NCBI RefSeq assembly: GCF_007655135.1
Contig: NC_045127.1
Coordinates: 54,911,051 to 54,975,050 of the forward strand
Reading direction: 5' to 3'
Length of the DNA: 64,000 nucleotides
Source: Punica granatum
Lineage: Eukaryota > Streptophyta > Magnoliopsida > Myrtales > Lythraceae
The notes beneath the pieces were generated by a model. The model was not told where the DNA came from and did no database searches. It saw only the letters and a list, made by a program, of their open reading frames with translations. A program made the position numbers and the translations under genes. Positions 47,139-57,576 of the stretch are shown piece by piece. How positions within the stretch are numbered: position 1 is the first letter of the stretch; each line of letters begins with the position of its first letter.

Positions 47139-47449
47139 ACCACCATAAGGTGGTCTAGTAGTTAAGTATCAAGCGTTCTATTTGAATATCACGGGTTCGA
47201 ATCTCACTGAGGACGTAGAGCTCGACACTATGCGGGTGTATTATGGGATGGCGGTGGTCGGCCCATAATACTTGATCCAGTGAGCCTTGGATTTAATTTA
47301 CTAATGTGTTGGTGGGGATGCGGTGATCAAGTTGGGCTAAAGTCTCAGCGAGCTATGGCGAACGGAACATTTCGTGACGGTTAGGTTCTCTTAATTGGGG
47401 TAATCACAACATACTAATAACCCGACCTATCCTTTTATTCATAAAAAAA
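47139..47449 (+). mobile_element. tRNA-derived SINE with 15-bp target-site duplication
   Basis: The head has box A-like GGTGGTCTAGTAGTTAAG and box B GGGTTCGAATCTC, spaced as in pol III promoters, followed by a tRNA-unrelated body and an A-rich tail. ATCAGTTCATGCAAT flanks it exactly at 47124-47138 and 47450-47464. This gives both ends and marks a fairly recent retroposition. Length is about 311 bp, with no coding capacity; its movement would need LINE proteins in trans. Confidence 0.92.
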
Positions 47450-47464
47450 ATCAGTTCATGCAAT

Positions 47465-49099
47465 TAACCAATAAAGAACTCGCATTTTTTCAACGCTGGG
47501 ATTTATTATTTGTAACATTAATTTCCACTATCATATTTTTAAATTATAATTAAAAGAAAATTACGCACAAAAAAAATGAGGAAAAAACAAAAAAGGAAGG
47601 CCGGTTGTTGACCCAAATTGGAACGACAATATTTCAAAGTAGTTTTAGGTTTAGAATGGACTAGAGATTGCAATAATCAAGCGCCAGCTCATCCATTCAA
47701 AAGAAAAATCTAGGCACCCATCTTAGTCAATCTTATTTGGCTCATTCTGCATTTTGCTTTCACATCTGAAAATTATGATTCGAGAAACCGTCACAAGGAA
47801 ATAAAGAAAATCGTTTTTTCCACGCTTCTTTTTTAGCTTGATGAAATACACATTTTAGCCTAAATTTTAGTTTTTTTTTTCATTCCCAAAAATAAATGCA
47901 TCTATCTATCTATATATATACGAGCAATGAAAAGCTCATGCTAAATTAATATGTCACATACTCATCTAAATTGACACATTACACTCTCTGCGTTAAAATA
48001 TATAGACAAATATGTTAACTTTATCTATAATTATTTTATCGTAAAAATTAATTGTAATTCCCAATGTCATGCGTGGCATTTCCTTCCTCCCTCACTATTT
48101 ACTCTATTGGGTCCATTCATCTCCCCCTCTATCATTCTGTTTCAATGGCTGTTTATGTATCTATGTCATGTTTTATATATTATACATATATATATATATA
48201 TGTAAAATCTATGCAATATATCTATATACACATACTTTCAAAATCCAAACCGTAATACAATTTTTTTAAATGGATGTTCCGCTAATTATCATTTTCGATT
48301 TATGCAAATATAAATATCCCTTCTTCCTTTTCAAATTTTCATATTGTTTTGGATTCCCGAAAAATAACAAAAATATTTTATTCATAAACCAAACCTCCTT
48401 GCAAGTCTGCAATGTTTCAACGTCCTAATATGCAAATTTGAGCACACAAGTTGGTAATTTAATTGGAACTTACAGATATGGAGAGATGTACTTATTATAA
48501 CATCGCAAATAACTTAATGTAAAAATATATTAAAACTAGGCAATAACCCCTACAATGCAAGGAAATTTGGGGAATACAAAATTGAATGTATTTTCAAAAA
48601 TTATAAAATATCAACAAGATTTTAAAAGTACAAATATAATGTATTATTTTACTTTATAACTAAAAATGAAAATTTTAATTTTAAAAAAATATGTCTATTT
48701 AAAATATGCATGGTGCTTAAATAAATTTTCTAGATATATAAAATAGCCCCCTTTTTTTGTATTTCAAATTACCCTTTTCGGGTCTCAAGTTAAAATTTTC
48801 ATTATTTAATAAGGAATCTTAACAATTAATTAACGTGTGCTGATAATATGGACTAATTAGAAATCATTCGCTGAACTTGATCCAATTAAAAAATGTCGCA
48901 AAATCCGTTGAATGGAACTATAAGGATACTCGTTATAGAGTTAAAGGCGCCAAAATCGAGTTTTTCTTTTATTAATAACCAAAAAATCGAGTTTGGATGG
49001 GGCGTCATTTATGTATATTATAATCAGTTACTTTTATATAAAGTTGGAAAATTTATAGTTTTTTTTTTCTTGGCTTTCAGAGGAAGAAGAAGCTTATAA
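47465..49099. other. AT-rich intergenic region upstream of pheophytinase
   Basis: No gene is recognised; frames such as 48064-48255 are motif-free. Confidence 0.45.
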
Positions 49100-49649
49100 G
49101 CAACTCCAACCGCTTTCTCCTTCTCCTTCCCTCTCTCCCTCTCTCTCTCTCTCTGCATGAAGTAGATTGTTTGCGAGCTCCTTAAATTCTTGGAAGGAAG
49201 ATTGGAAATTTCCTGAAGGAGCGGACTGCAAATGACACTTCGCCCATCTGATTGAGAGGTGAGAGCTCCCTTCTTTCTCCTTTCTTCACCCTTCAGCAGT
49301 TCCCACTGCTCTTAGTTCGACTGCTGAGCAAGCTAAACCATGTGTCGGCTCCTCTGTTCTGATCTCCTCTGCTGCTGGTTTTAGTTGCTTTCTCCTGATT
49401 TCAGTTTTGTCGCTCCATGAATCTCTATTTAGCTAATCAGAACATGAAACGAGACGAACGAACTGAGACCTCCTTGAGCTAGCAAAGTCGGTTTTCTTTT
49501 TCTTTTTTTCTTTTTCTGGGGTCGAATACGATTTCCGTTGATCTGTTGCTTCATTTCGTTTCAGTGTCCATGCTACTTATCTTCTACAGAGAAAAATCAC
49601 TGATTTTGTTTTCTTTGATGTCGATAGTCATCAGACGACGCATCTGGGT
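49100..49649 (+). promoter_or_regulatory. 5' leader of pheophytinase with likely UTR intron
   Basis: A CT-rich tract (49128-49154) is followed by transcript-like sequence. GAGAG|GTGAGAG at about 49258 and TAGTCATCAG at about 49633 would form an intron in the 5' UTR just before the ATG at 49650. The intron is inferred from splice-site look only. Confidence 0.5.
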
Positions 49650-51872
49650 ATGGAAATCCTCTCATACAACTCTGCACGATGTAGTAGTGTTGTTAAGTTG
49701 AGATCGAATTCGGCTGACAGAATCTCAAATACGAAGAGATCAAAGATTTCTGGTAGTAAAAGGTGTAAGCTTTTGTTCCCGCTAAGGGACTTTGGAAATG
49801 GTTCTTTTAGATATTCGGCTGCAGGGCGAATCGGCTCGAACAATTCTAAGATCCCGAGAAGTTCCCATCTACTGGTCTCAAATGGAAGCTATGATGGGTA
49901 TGTGGTCGGAAGCGAAGAGGATTTGAGCAGTGTTTCAGAAGACGGGAAATCGATTCCTAAGGTTCTAATCCCAGGCTTGCCTGATGAATCAAATGGTGAA
50001 TGCAGAGCTCCCATCAGTAGTTGTTTCTGGGAGTGGAAGCCAAAACTGAATGTTCACTACGAGAAAGCGGGGTGTGAGAATTTAAAATCTCCTGCCATTT
50101 TGTTCCTTCCAGGTTTTGGTGTCGGTTCTTTTCATTATGAGAAGCAGCTGAAGGATCTCGGACGCGATTACAGAGTTTGGGCGCTCGATTTTCTCGGGCA
50201 GGGCATGTCTTTACCCTGTGAGGATCCCACACCAGGACTGAAGGGACAGAAAGAAGATGCTGAGAGGAAAGATTCAGTGTGGGGCTTCGGGGAGGAAACC
50301 GAGCCGTGGGCAAACGAGCTTGTATACTCTGTGGATTTGTGGAGGGACCAAGTCCGTTATTTTGTGGAAGAGGTAATCATTTTTATAGAAGATTCATTCA
50401 TTCTCCGTTTTCAGTTCAATAACTGAATGCTGCCTCTTACTTATGTTTTAGGTAATTGGAGAACCTGTTTATGTAGTTGGAAATTCACTGGGAGGATATG
50501 TTTCATTGTACTTTGCTGCATGCAACCCACAATTGGTGAAGGGCGTGACCTTACTCAATGCAACCCCATTTTGGGGATTTCTGCCTAATCGCTCTAGATC
50601 TCCAAGACTCGCTAAAGTTTTTCCATGGGCTGGGACATTCCCTCTCCCTCCAAGAGTCAGAAAGCTCACTGAACTTGTGTAAGTTCTTATATTTGATCCT
50701 TAGAGATCAAACCATAACCTAATATCTCGAGTCAATTATTTCTGAGAAAGCAGGCTTTCATCTTAACATGTTAAAGGATTTTCCAAGGGAGATCCTTTGC
50801 ATTTGAGTTACTTAAATAAATAAAGAAGAAGAGGATACTTGAGTTGGCAGTCTTGCTGGCAACAGACATTACTTATCGAGAACAAACTCCTTGTTGGAGA
50901 TGACAGTATTCTATTGCCAACAGGCAACAACGGCTCCCAGAGAAGTCTGCGCTAATAACAGGAATTGTCAACCAGAGTATCCCCTTATTGTGACTCTCTC
51001 ATTTGCTTTATTTCAGTTGGCAGAAGATCAGCGATCCAAAAAGCATCGCAGAAGTTCTAAAACAGGTTTATGCGGATCATTCCACGAATGTCGACAAAGT
51101 CTTTGCTCGTATTCTCCAAACGGCACAACATCCTGCTGCTGCCGCCTCATTTGCCTCTATTATGTGTGCTCCTCAGGCACAGCTATCCTTCAATGAGGCT
51201 TTGTCCCAGTATGTATCATCGCTCGAGAACTGCAAGTGCTAAGATCATTCGACTTATTAGTATTTATCTGTTGTCTCCCCTTTTGATGAGGCCTTCGGTT
51301 TCGTTTTGCTGTTCAGGTGTCAGGCCCAGAATGTGCCTGTGTGCCTCGTGTATGGAAAAGAAGACCCGTGGGTGAAGCCTGTGTGGGGGCGTCAGGTGAA
51401 ACGGCAGATTCCAAATGCCCCTTACTATGAAATCAGTCCTGCAGGTCACTGCCCTCACGATGAAGTTCCTGAGGTACACTCCTTTATAGATTCAAGCAAT
51501 ATTAACTTTGTTCTGTGCGCCAAGCAAAGTTGAATATCAGATGATGAAACAGGTGAAACATCACGATGCAAGAATGACTAATGCCATGCTTAGAAGCATG
51601 ATAAGCATCACAGGTGCGTAATGTGTATGCAGGTGGTGAATTATTTATTACGAGGATGGATAAAAAGCCTTGAGGCAGAGGGTTCGATCTCGTTACCTCT
51701 GCTGGATGACGTGGAAGCTCCTCAGAACAGCATCATCCGAGACTTGGAATTTGTCCGTGAAGGAGCAAAGAAATCTCTGAAAGTGAGGGTTGTCGAATCT
51801 AAGTCTGAGTTGTGGAATAGGATAAGCTCCTTTATTGAATCCCGCCTCGGGAAAGTCAAATTGAAATCTTGA
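49650..51872 (+). CDS. PPH: Pheophytinase, chloroplastic
   Basis: Five exons, 49650-50372, 50452-50678, 51017-51208, 51317-51473 and 51633-51872, join in frame to 512 aa. It removes phytol from pheophytin during leaf senescence, after magnesium loss, in the chloroplast. Seen: a Ser/Arg-rich N-terminus (about 1-70) like a transit peptide, the pheophytinase-typical LPGFGVGSFHYEKQLK (153-168), the nucleophile elbow GNSLGG with Ser253, an acid Asp397 in YGKEDPWV and a histidine at 425 in AGHCPHDE. This completes an alpha/beta-hydrolase triad, and the length is close to the Arabidopsis protein (At5g13800). Exon ends match canonical GT-AG throughout. It probably works with other senescence-induced catabolic enzymes; regulation cannot be read from sequence. 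Confidence 0.96.
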
Positions 51873-52902
51873 TGGAAGAGCAAACTTGAAAAGTCTTTTG
51901 CATATTTATATTGTGTAGATATCGAAATGTAAAGATGTGATTGGATTTCTTAGAACCGTGATTGCCAATGGTAACTTTTATTGCTGTGATTCATTAGTTT
52001 GATGGCATAAACCAGATAACTGATATTGGTACTGGAAGACAGACCGGCCGGGATCATTGGACTGGCCGACCACTATTGCCTGCTTTTGAAGCCTGTCCAG
52101 GCCCAGCCAAATGGAAATTAAAGGCCCATCTCATGGGCACCGGCGACCTCGGAGCTGGGGTCAAGACCGCCAGCCTGCGTGCCCAGCCTCTCCCTCCCTG
52201 TTTGGCATACCCTTCAGCCGAACCCTTTCCACCTAAAAAAAAAAGGGAAGAAAAAGATAGTATTCTTTTATTAAAGAAAATGTTAAAATAAAAAAATAAA
52301 ATTCACGTCAGCATTTGTTAACGAAAAATGTAACGGTAGGACTATAATGGCAAATATGTGGAAGGTTGAGGACAAAAATGACAAAAGAAATAGATTTATG
52401 ACTAAAATGGCAAAAGTGTCAAAGAGTGAGGATTAAAAGTGTATTTTAGTCTTATAACAATAAATAAATGTGTATGAGACGCATTTCCTTAAAACTCAAC
52501 TCGTGGTCAATCAACTTTTGGATTGCTCGGATAAATTTATTCATAATGGAAAATTTTATGTATTTTACTTTTCAATTGCAGTTAAATGAATTTGTTCTAT
52601 ATTTTATTTGTATTATATTCAAGAATTTTTGGATATATGTCAATATCTTAAGCAGTATTGATATATAATTATAAGCATTTTTTTAAAAATTAAAATTATT
52701 CTTGATAATTTACAATAACTTATCGAGACAAGAAATACTTTTACAAACTTGAGCGCTAAATATCTTGTAATTAGATGAAAAAAATTCATTTTATGCATAT
52801 CTTCTATATGTTTAACGTTTTTCTACACCATTTCTCTTACACAATATTTTTTTAAGGTTGACTTACTATATGTAGATATTCATTTTTTTTAGTGTAAATC
52901 GT
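51873..52902. other. 3' flank and intergenic region
   Basis: The first part is the 3' UTR of pheophytinase. 52290-52450 has repeat-like text (CAAAAATGACAAAAGAAATA, CTAAAATGGCAAAAGTGTC) that looks like an old MITE arm, but no partner was found nearby. Confidence 0.4.
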
Positions 52903-53035
52903 GATATCCGAAAGTCTAATTAGGTTTCGACTAATCCAGTCAAAGCGGGTCGGACCACTAAGGGGTAAAGCTCTCCTATTGTGGATTTTCTGCATTCATA
53001 ATGATTTGATCTCGAGACTTTGCTTACGAGGCTAT
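52903..53035 (-). mobile_element. SINE copy, minus orientation
   Basis: Reverse complement resembles the body of 44028-44209: GATATCC-AAGTCTAATTAGG, ACTAATCCAGTCAAAGCGGG and GTGGATTTTCTGCATTC share order and spacing, then ACTTTGCTTACGAG at the head side. Poly-A end not clear. Confidence 0.5.
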
Positions 53036-53110
53036 GTGTCGGGTCTTTGCTCCTATTATGAATCAGGCCCTTGAATATATTGATGACATCATTTTGTTCA
53101 GCCCATCAAC
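53034..53110 (+). pseudogene. Very short reverse-transcriptase-like fragment
   Basis: A frame contains a YIDD active-site-like motif with an adjacent hydrophobic run, as in retroelement or pararetrovirus-type reverse transcriptases. It is about 75 bp, isolated and noncoding in context. It cannot be assigned to a family by eye and could be chance. Confidence 0.3.
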
Positions 53111-53462
53111 AAGTGCCGAACCACTAGAACCAACCCACGTTGATATATGTTTTTTTTCACATTTTTATAAGTGTAACATAAGTATTTTAATTATCATCTT
53201 TTTGCTCACAATTTATAGTGATATATTTATTTTGTACACATATTTTTCAGTTCTATTTATTTGCGCGATATGTGTTGATTATATAAATTTGGTTATAAAA
53301 GAATTAATAAGATATTACTTTGCAGTACGCGGATATTAACTAGTCTGTATTGTAACATTCCATGACTCAGCACTTCATATATCAAGCAAAAAACTCACCA
53401 CTTCATAATCCGCAATCCGAATAAATTCGGCCTACCTGGCATCGTAGTTGTTGGTGCTGATA

Positions 53463-53514
53463 GGCCCATTTCATGGGTATCTTTGGATCCGGCCCATTAA
53501 ATATCTGTCGGCCC
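53463..53514 (+). promoter_or_regulatory. GGCCCA (site II/Up1-type) cluster
   Basis: GGCCCATT at 53463, GGCCCATTAA at 53491 and GGCCCG at 53510 lie about 190-240 bp upstream of the nuclease ATG. GGCCCAWWW is a known promoter motif of plant growth-associated genes; the role here is inferred. Confidence 0.5.
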
Positions 53515-53699
53515 GTTTAGGATTGACAGTTAATTTTGTCTTGAAATTTCTACTGTTGCACTGTCAGTGACCGTTAAACTTCTTTCGTTCGGTGGATCGG
53601 AATCCGCCGGAATTGCCGCCTATGTTGCTGCTGCAGGGGCCAGAGATACGTGGCCTCGCGGCGCTGTCCGCGGCGGAGAAGCCATCAGAGGCCGTCACC

Positions 53700-54834
53700 A
53701 TGACGAGGAAAACGCTCTCCGGCGCATTTCGAACCGTAAAGAACCCTAACCCCAGATCCAAGATCGCCTCGAATCCGTCAGCGTCCTCTCAATCGCCCGT
53801 AAGATTGTCGGCATCTTCAGCATCAACGTCGAGGCGGGTATCCGATCCAAGGTCAAGAACATGGAGCGTGTACCTCATCCTCTCCACCAACGACCCGATC
53901 AAGACCTATGTGGGAGTTACCACCGATTTCACTCGCCGGTAAATGCTTGGGGGATCCATATTTGATTAAAAAAAAAGGAAAGGAAAAACAAAATTTTTGC
54001 TTGAAGGGGCGTCAGAATGACAGAAAAGTAATGATTTTTATGTGTGGGTAGCTCCTTGAGCTTGATGTTCTTCTGAGCAGCTGACGCATTTGATTTGAAT
54101 ATTCACAATGTTGGATCAAAACCAATTGCTTGTGGGCTGAAGTTTGAAGCTTTTCTTATTTGCTGAGGAAGATTCTTTAGCCTTTATTACAGAATTGAAG
54201 AAATGGCTACCCATTTAAATAGTTTACACGTCGATTTTCCAGTTCGTGTAGTCTTGCGATGTTTAAGAATGCATATAGGTCCTATCTTAAGAACTTGACA
54301 GTTTTTGTGTAGTTTGAAACAACATAACGGTGAGCTCAAAGGTGGGGCAAAAGCATCGTCTGCTGGAAGGCCTTGGGTGTGTGCTTGCGTGATTCACGGC
54401 TTCAAGGATCAAAGCGAAGGTATTTTTCCTCACTATGGGTCCCGCAAAAAAGAGTCATGTTCTTTCTATCATTGCCCGAATATTATGCCTTTTGAGCATT
54501 CTCGCAAGTTTGTCCAGCAATTTTTAACTTTGACCATGAAAACAAAAGGGTCATATTCTTCCTTCTACTTTGTCCTGTTTTATTGAGGTTCTCGTAGTTG
54601 ATCGGAGCTGTAGATTTTCCTATTTAACATGATGGTGCAGCGTGTTCGTTTGAAACCAAATGGAAGAGCTTGTCAAAGAAACTACCTCGCAAAAGGGCAA
54701 CAGATGACGCGGCGAAACCAGAAGATGCTCGCTCGCTTCTACTGCTGCGGCACAGAGAAGCTGCATTAGATCAAGTTAAAGGTGAAATTGATTGCAGTCA
54801 CTTGGAAATTGACTGGCAGTTAAGTCCTTTGTGA
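53700..54834 (+). CDS. GIY-YIG structure-specific endonuclease (SLX1/HIGLE-like)
   Basis: Three exons, 53700-53938, 54313-54419 and 54641-54834, give 179 aa. The start MTRKTLSGAF (CACCATGA context) is preferred; an in-frame ATG at 53622 would add 26 residues. Seen: the GIY-YIG core SVYLILS (56-62) and TYVGVT (69-74), R80, the H84-N85 pair in KQHNGELKGGAKAS, and the metal-ligand Glu120 in CSFETKWK. SLX1 proteins cut branched DNA with SLX4. Canonical SLX1 also has a C-terminal RING-type domain, which is absent here: the tail after residue 130 is short, basic and ends LSPL. The plant homologue At2g30350 (HIGLE) is known to act on DNA/RNA and microRNA processing (recalled). Substrate here is unproven. 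The upstream GGCCCA cluster suggests cell-cycle-linked expression. Confidence 0.9.
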
Positions 54835-57220
54835 TGCAATAGACTTACTGCTCACACAAAGTAAGGACATTGTCGCAGTTGAAAGCTGCTGGCATGGAAT
54901 TTGGGAGGACTATGCTGCCATCCCATGAAATATTTATTTGGCACGAGATCTATACAGGCTTGTCCATATATGTTTTCATTGTGATTATATATGTAACTCA
55001 AAGTTAAAGTATGTCCGTGTTTGACATAGTAGCGATTTTTTTTTATGGAGACGATAAAATGCCTTTGCTTCACACTGACATTGTAAAAGAATTGAAAGGC
55101 TTGAATAAGAGGTGGAAATGTTATACACTTATGGGAATCTGATGAAGCTATCTTCTTTTCCGGGAATTGTTATTCACATACAGAATTTATTGAATGCAAG
55201 TAGTATATCCAAGCCAAGTCATGAATGAGAGGTTTACGAGTCAAATTCTTCCTTACCAACTTCTCTTGCATTCCAAGCATCGAATGCAGTAATTGGAACT
55301 GCAAGGGAGTCTCGATAACATGGAAAAGTCATTATCGAGAGCGTTTTGTTCCCCGTCCGCTCCAAGAACTCATCACATCCGCAAAGAATTGGAATCTTTC
55401 CGTGCACTGTTTACATAAAAAAAATTGGACCACCTCATTTGGTGAACAGTTAGCAACAACTTAACTTTGGGCGTAGGAAAAGGATGATGAGGTCTTGTTT
55501 GAGCACGTGAAGTTAATGTCTTTTCTTCTATCTTTTCCCCTTCTGTTATCGCATTGAAAAAGCCAATAAGGCAAGGTTCCTGCTTCGAGAACTGACACCA
55601 ACAACAGCTCTTTTTAATATTGTCATAGCTAGAACGTCTTGGTGTTAGCTTCATTTGCAGAGCAATCAAATGTTAGAAGCTGAGTCTGAGAACTGGAATG
55701 ACTAGCTTGATTCTGATCAGCAAAGTCAAATGTCGGAACAAAATTGATTTCTTACTGAGCAGATGTCTATACAAGCTGTCCAAGAACCCAGTCGAACAAT
55801 CCGAGTTGAAAAGAACCAAATGAAAGTGAGTTTCACGTGCCGTGCCTCGCATCGACAAGTGCCTTAAAGGCAGGCACATTTCGTTTGGATCATGCCCTCG
55901 AGCAAAGGGCACATTTATTGATATTGTACCCTCAAGTTTTCCAGATTCGTGGTGGAGAATTCAAAAGAAGAACCGAAGAATTACTCCTCCAAGAACCGAC
56001 AGGTTAAGATAATATTGAGCTCTTGTCATTCTCGAACTTTTTATATAATATTTTTCCCCTCCGTTTTTGGTTAAAAGCTAAAGTTAGACAGAGAGGCAAA
56101 TTTTTTTTTTTTGTTAAATAATAATAAGGGAAGCTAATTATTGGGTCATATGTGGCGTAAAGGTTAGTGCTTTCCTTTTGTAAGCAAAGAATGAGAATAT
56201 CATTCTGCAGGCCCCTCATACATTGCAGATCACGAGGCAGGCGAATAGAACCTTTGACAATCTTACCTCGTTATGAAACGTGAAGTAATCACCAGCAAAA
56301 TTACAATAAATAGATAAGTGCATAAATAAATGATAAATCATTTCATATATTGACATAATAAAATAGTTTTATAAATGCTTTTTCGTCGCCTCGTTAGGAG
56401 GAATCAATATATAAAATTTTCTCGAGGAAGCCCTCACGACACTTTTGCCCTCCTCCTTTCCAATTGTACTAAACCCTCAAAAAGGATTAACGCATCTTTT
56501 CTTCTTCTTCTTCTTCTTCTTCTTCTTCCATTTCTTGCTGAATGTGTATTAATTATTTTGTTTATTTTTGGTGAGAAGAAAGACGAGCACCAAATACCAA
56601 TAACTAGCTATGAACTGGGTGTATAAAATAATGACATGTTTGTGGTGTAGTGAGAAGGCTGTGCTGTATACATGTGAACAAGGTACGAAAGACATGTGCA
56701 CAGATAACTGAGATCACATAATTTGGCTAAAATATAATTAAATTAATCAAAAACACATTTAGAAATCTCAATAGCCTCCAATTGCTTCCTTTCCTTCTCA
56801 ATCAATATCAATAGATTTTCTAGAATCTGTTTTTTTCTCTCAGTTTAGTTCCTTAAGTTTCTCGACGAGGTAAAGTCGGCAACCCTATCCAACTTCAAAT
56901 GATCAAATTGCGCACAAAAAAAAAAAAAGATTTGACTTTCCGAATCGGGTTCTCGATTTCGTTGTCTCAATTAAAGATGCACTCGACTAGATTATACTTT
57001 TGGTTCCTCACTTGATGAATTTCGATTCGATGAAGTATCCGAGGAAAGCAAGAACCAATTTCTTTTTGATGAAGAAGCAAAGAACCAATTGAGTGATAGG
57101 TTTGTCCTTAATTCACAGGGGAAGTAATAAGTTATTAAGTCCGTTATTTCCATTTTCCACGGCCCTTTGCCATCAGTTTTCGACAGCAGACGACCAGAAG
57201 AAGAGAAATGTCGGCCGTAT
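54835..57220. other. Intergenic region
   Basis: No gene is recognised. Holds a (TTC)n tract at about 56499-56528 and AT-rich stretches. The frame 55225-55464 has no motif. Confidence 0.45.
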
Positions 57221-57222
57221 GG

Positions 57223-57230
57223 TATAAATA
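57223..57230 (+). promoter_or_regulatory. TATA box of the kinase gene
   Basis: TATAAATA lies about 350 bp before the ATG at 57577, with a long CT-rich leader between, as in many plant genes. Confidence 0.6.
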
Positions 57231-57357
57231 TACGGTTGGAGAGTTGACTTGACGGTAGATAGAAGTAAGTTACGGTCTATAATGGCGGATGGGATAGATT
57301 GAAAAAGCTCGGGATTCCATATCTATGAACTCCTCTCATCTCAGACAGGCTCCACAT

Positions 57358-57361
<4 letters not shown>

Positions 57362-57397
<36 letters not shown>
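57362..57397. repeat. (CT)n microsatellite in kinase leader
   Basis: About 36 bp of uninterrupted CT in the presumed 5' UTR; a CT-rich leader is common in plant genes. Confidence 0.9.
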
Positions 57398-57400
<3 letters not shown>

Positions 57401-57576
57401 GCTTTTCAGTTTCTTTATGCAAGCTTCTCTCTTGGTTCAAAGGCTTCAAAGGTCAGAGAGAGAGAGAGAATCCATCAATTAACTTCTCTGCTGCAGTGCT
57501 TTCTCCTGTCTGTACATATTATTACATTCAAAGAACATTCACAACTCCAGAAGAAGTTAAAGGAGAGATCTTTTTA

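Noticed and set aside
47155..47225. tRNA gene at the SINE head
   Set aside because: Box A and B are present, but no cloverleaf acceptor stem pairs, and the sequence continues into a SINE body with target duplication.
48530..48580. Helitron-like start (ACTAGGCAATAACCC)
   Set aside because: Resembles a common plant repeat motif but no CTRR end with hairpin was found in range.
55225..55464. 79-codon frame downstream of the nuclease
   Set aside because: No motif, no splice logic with neighbours, AT-rich; likely chance.
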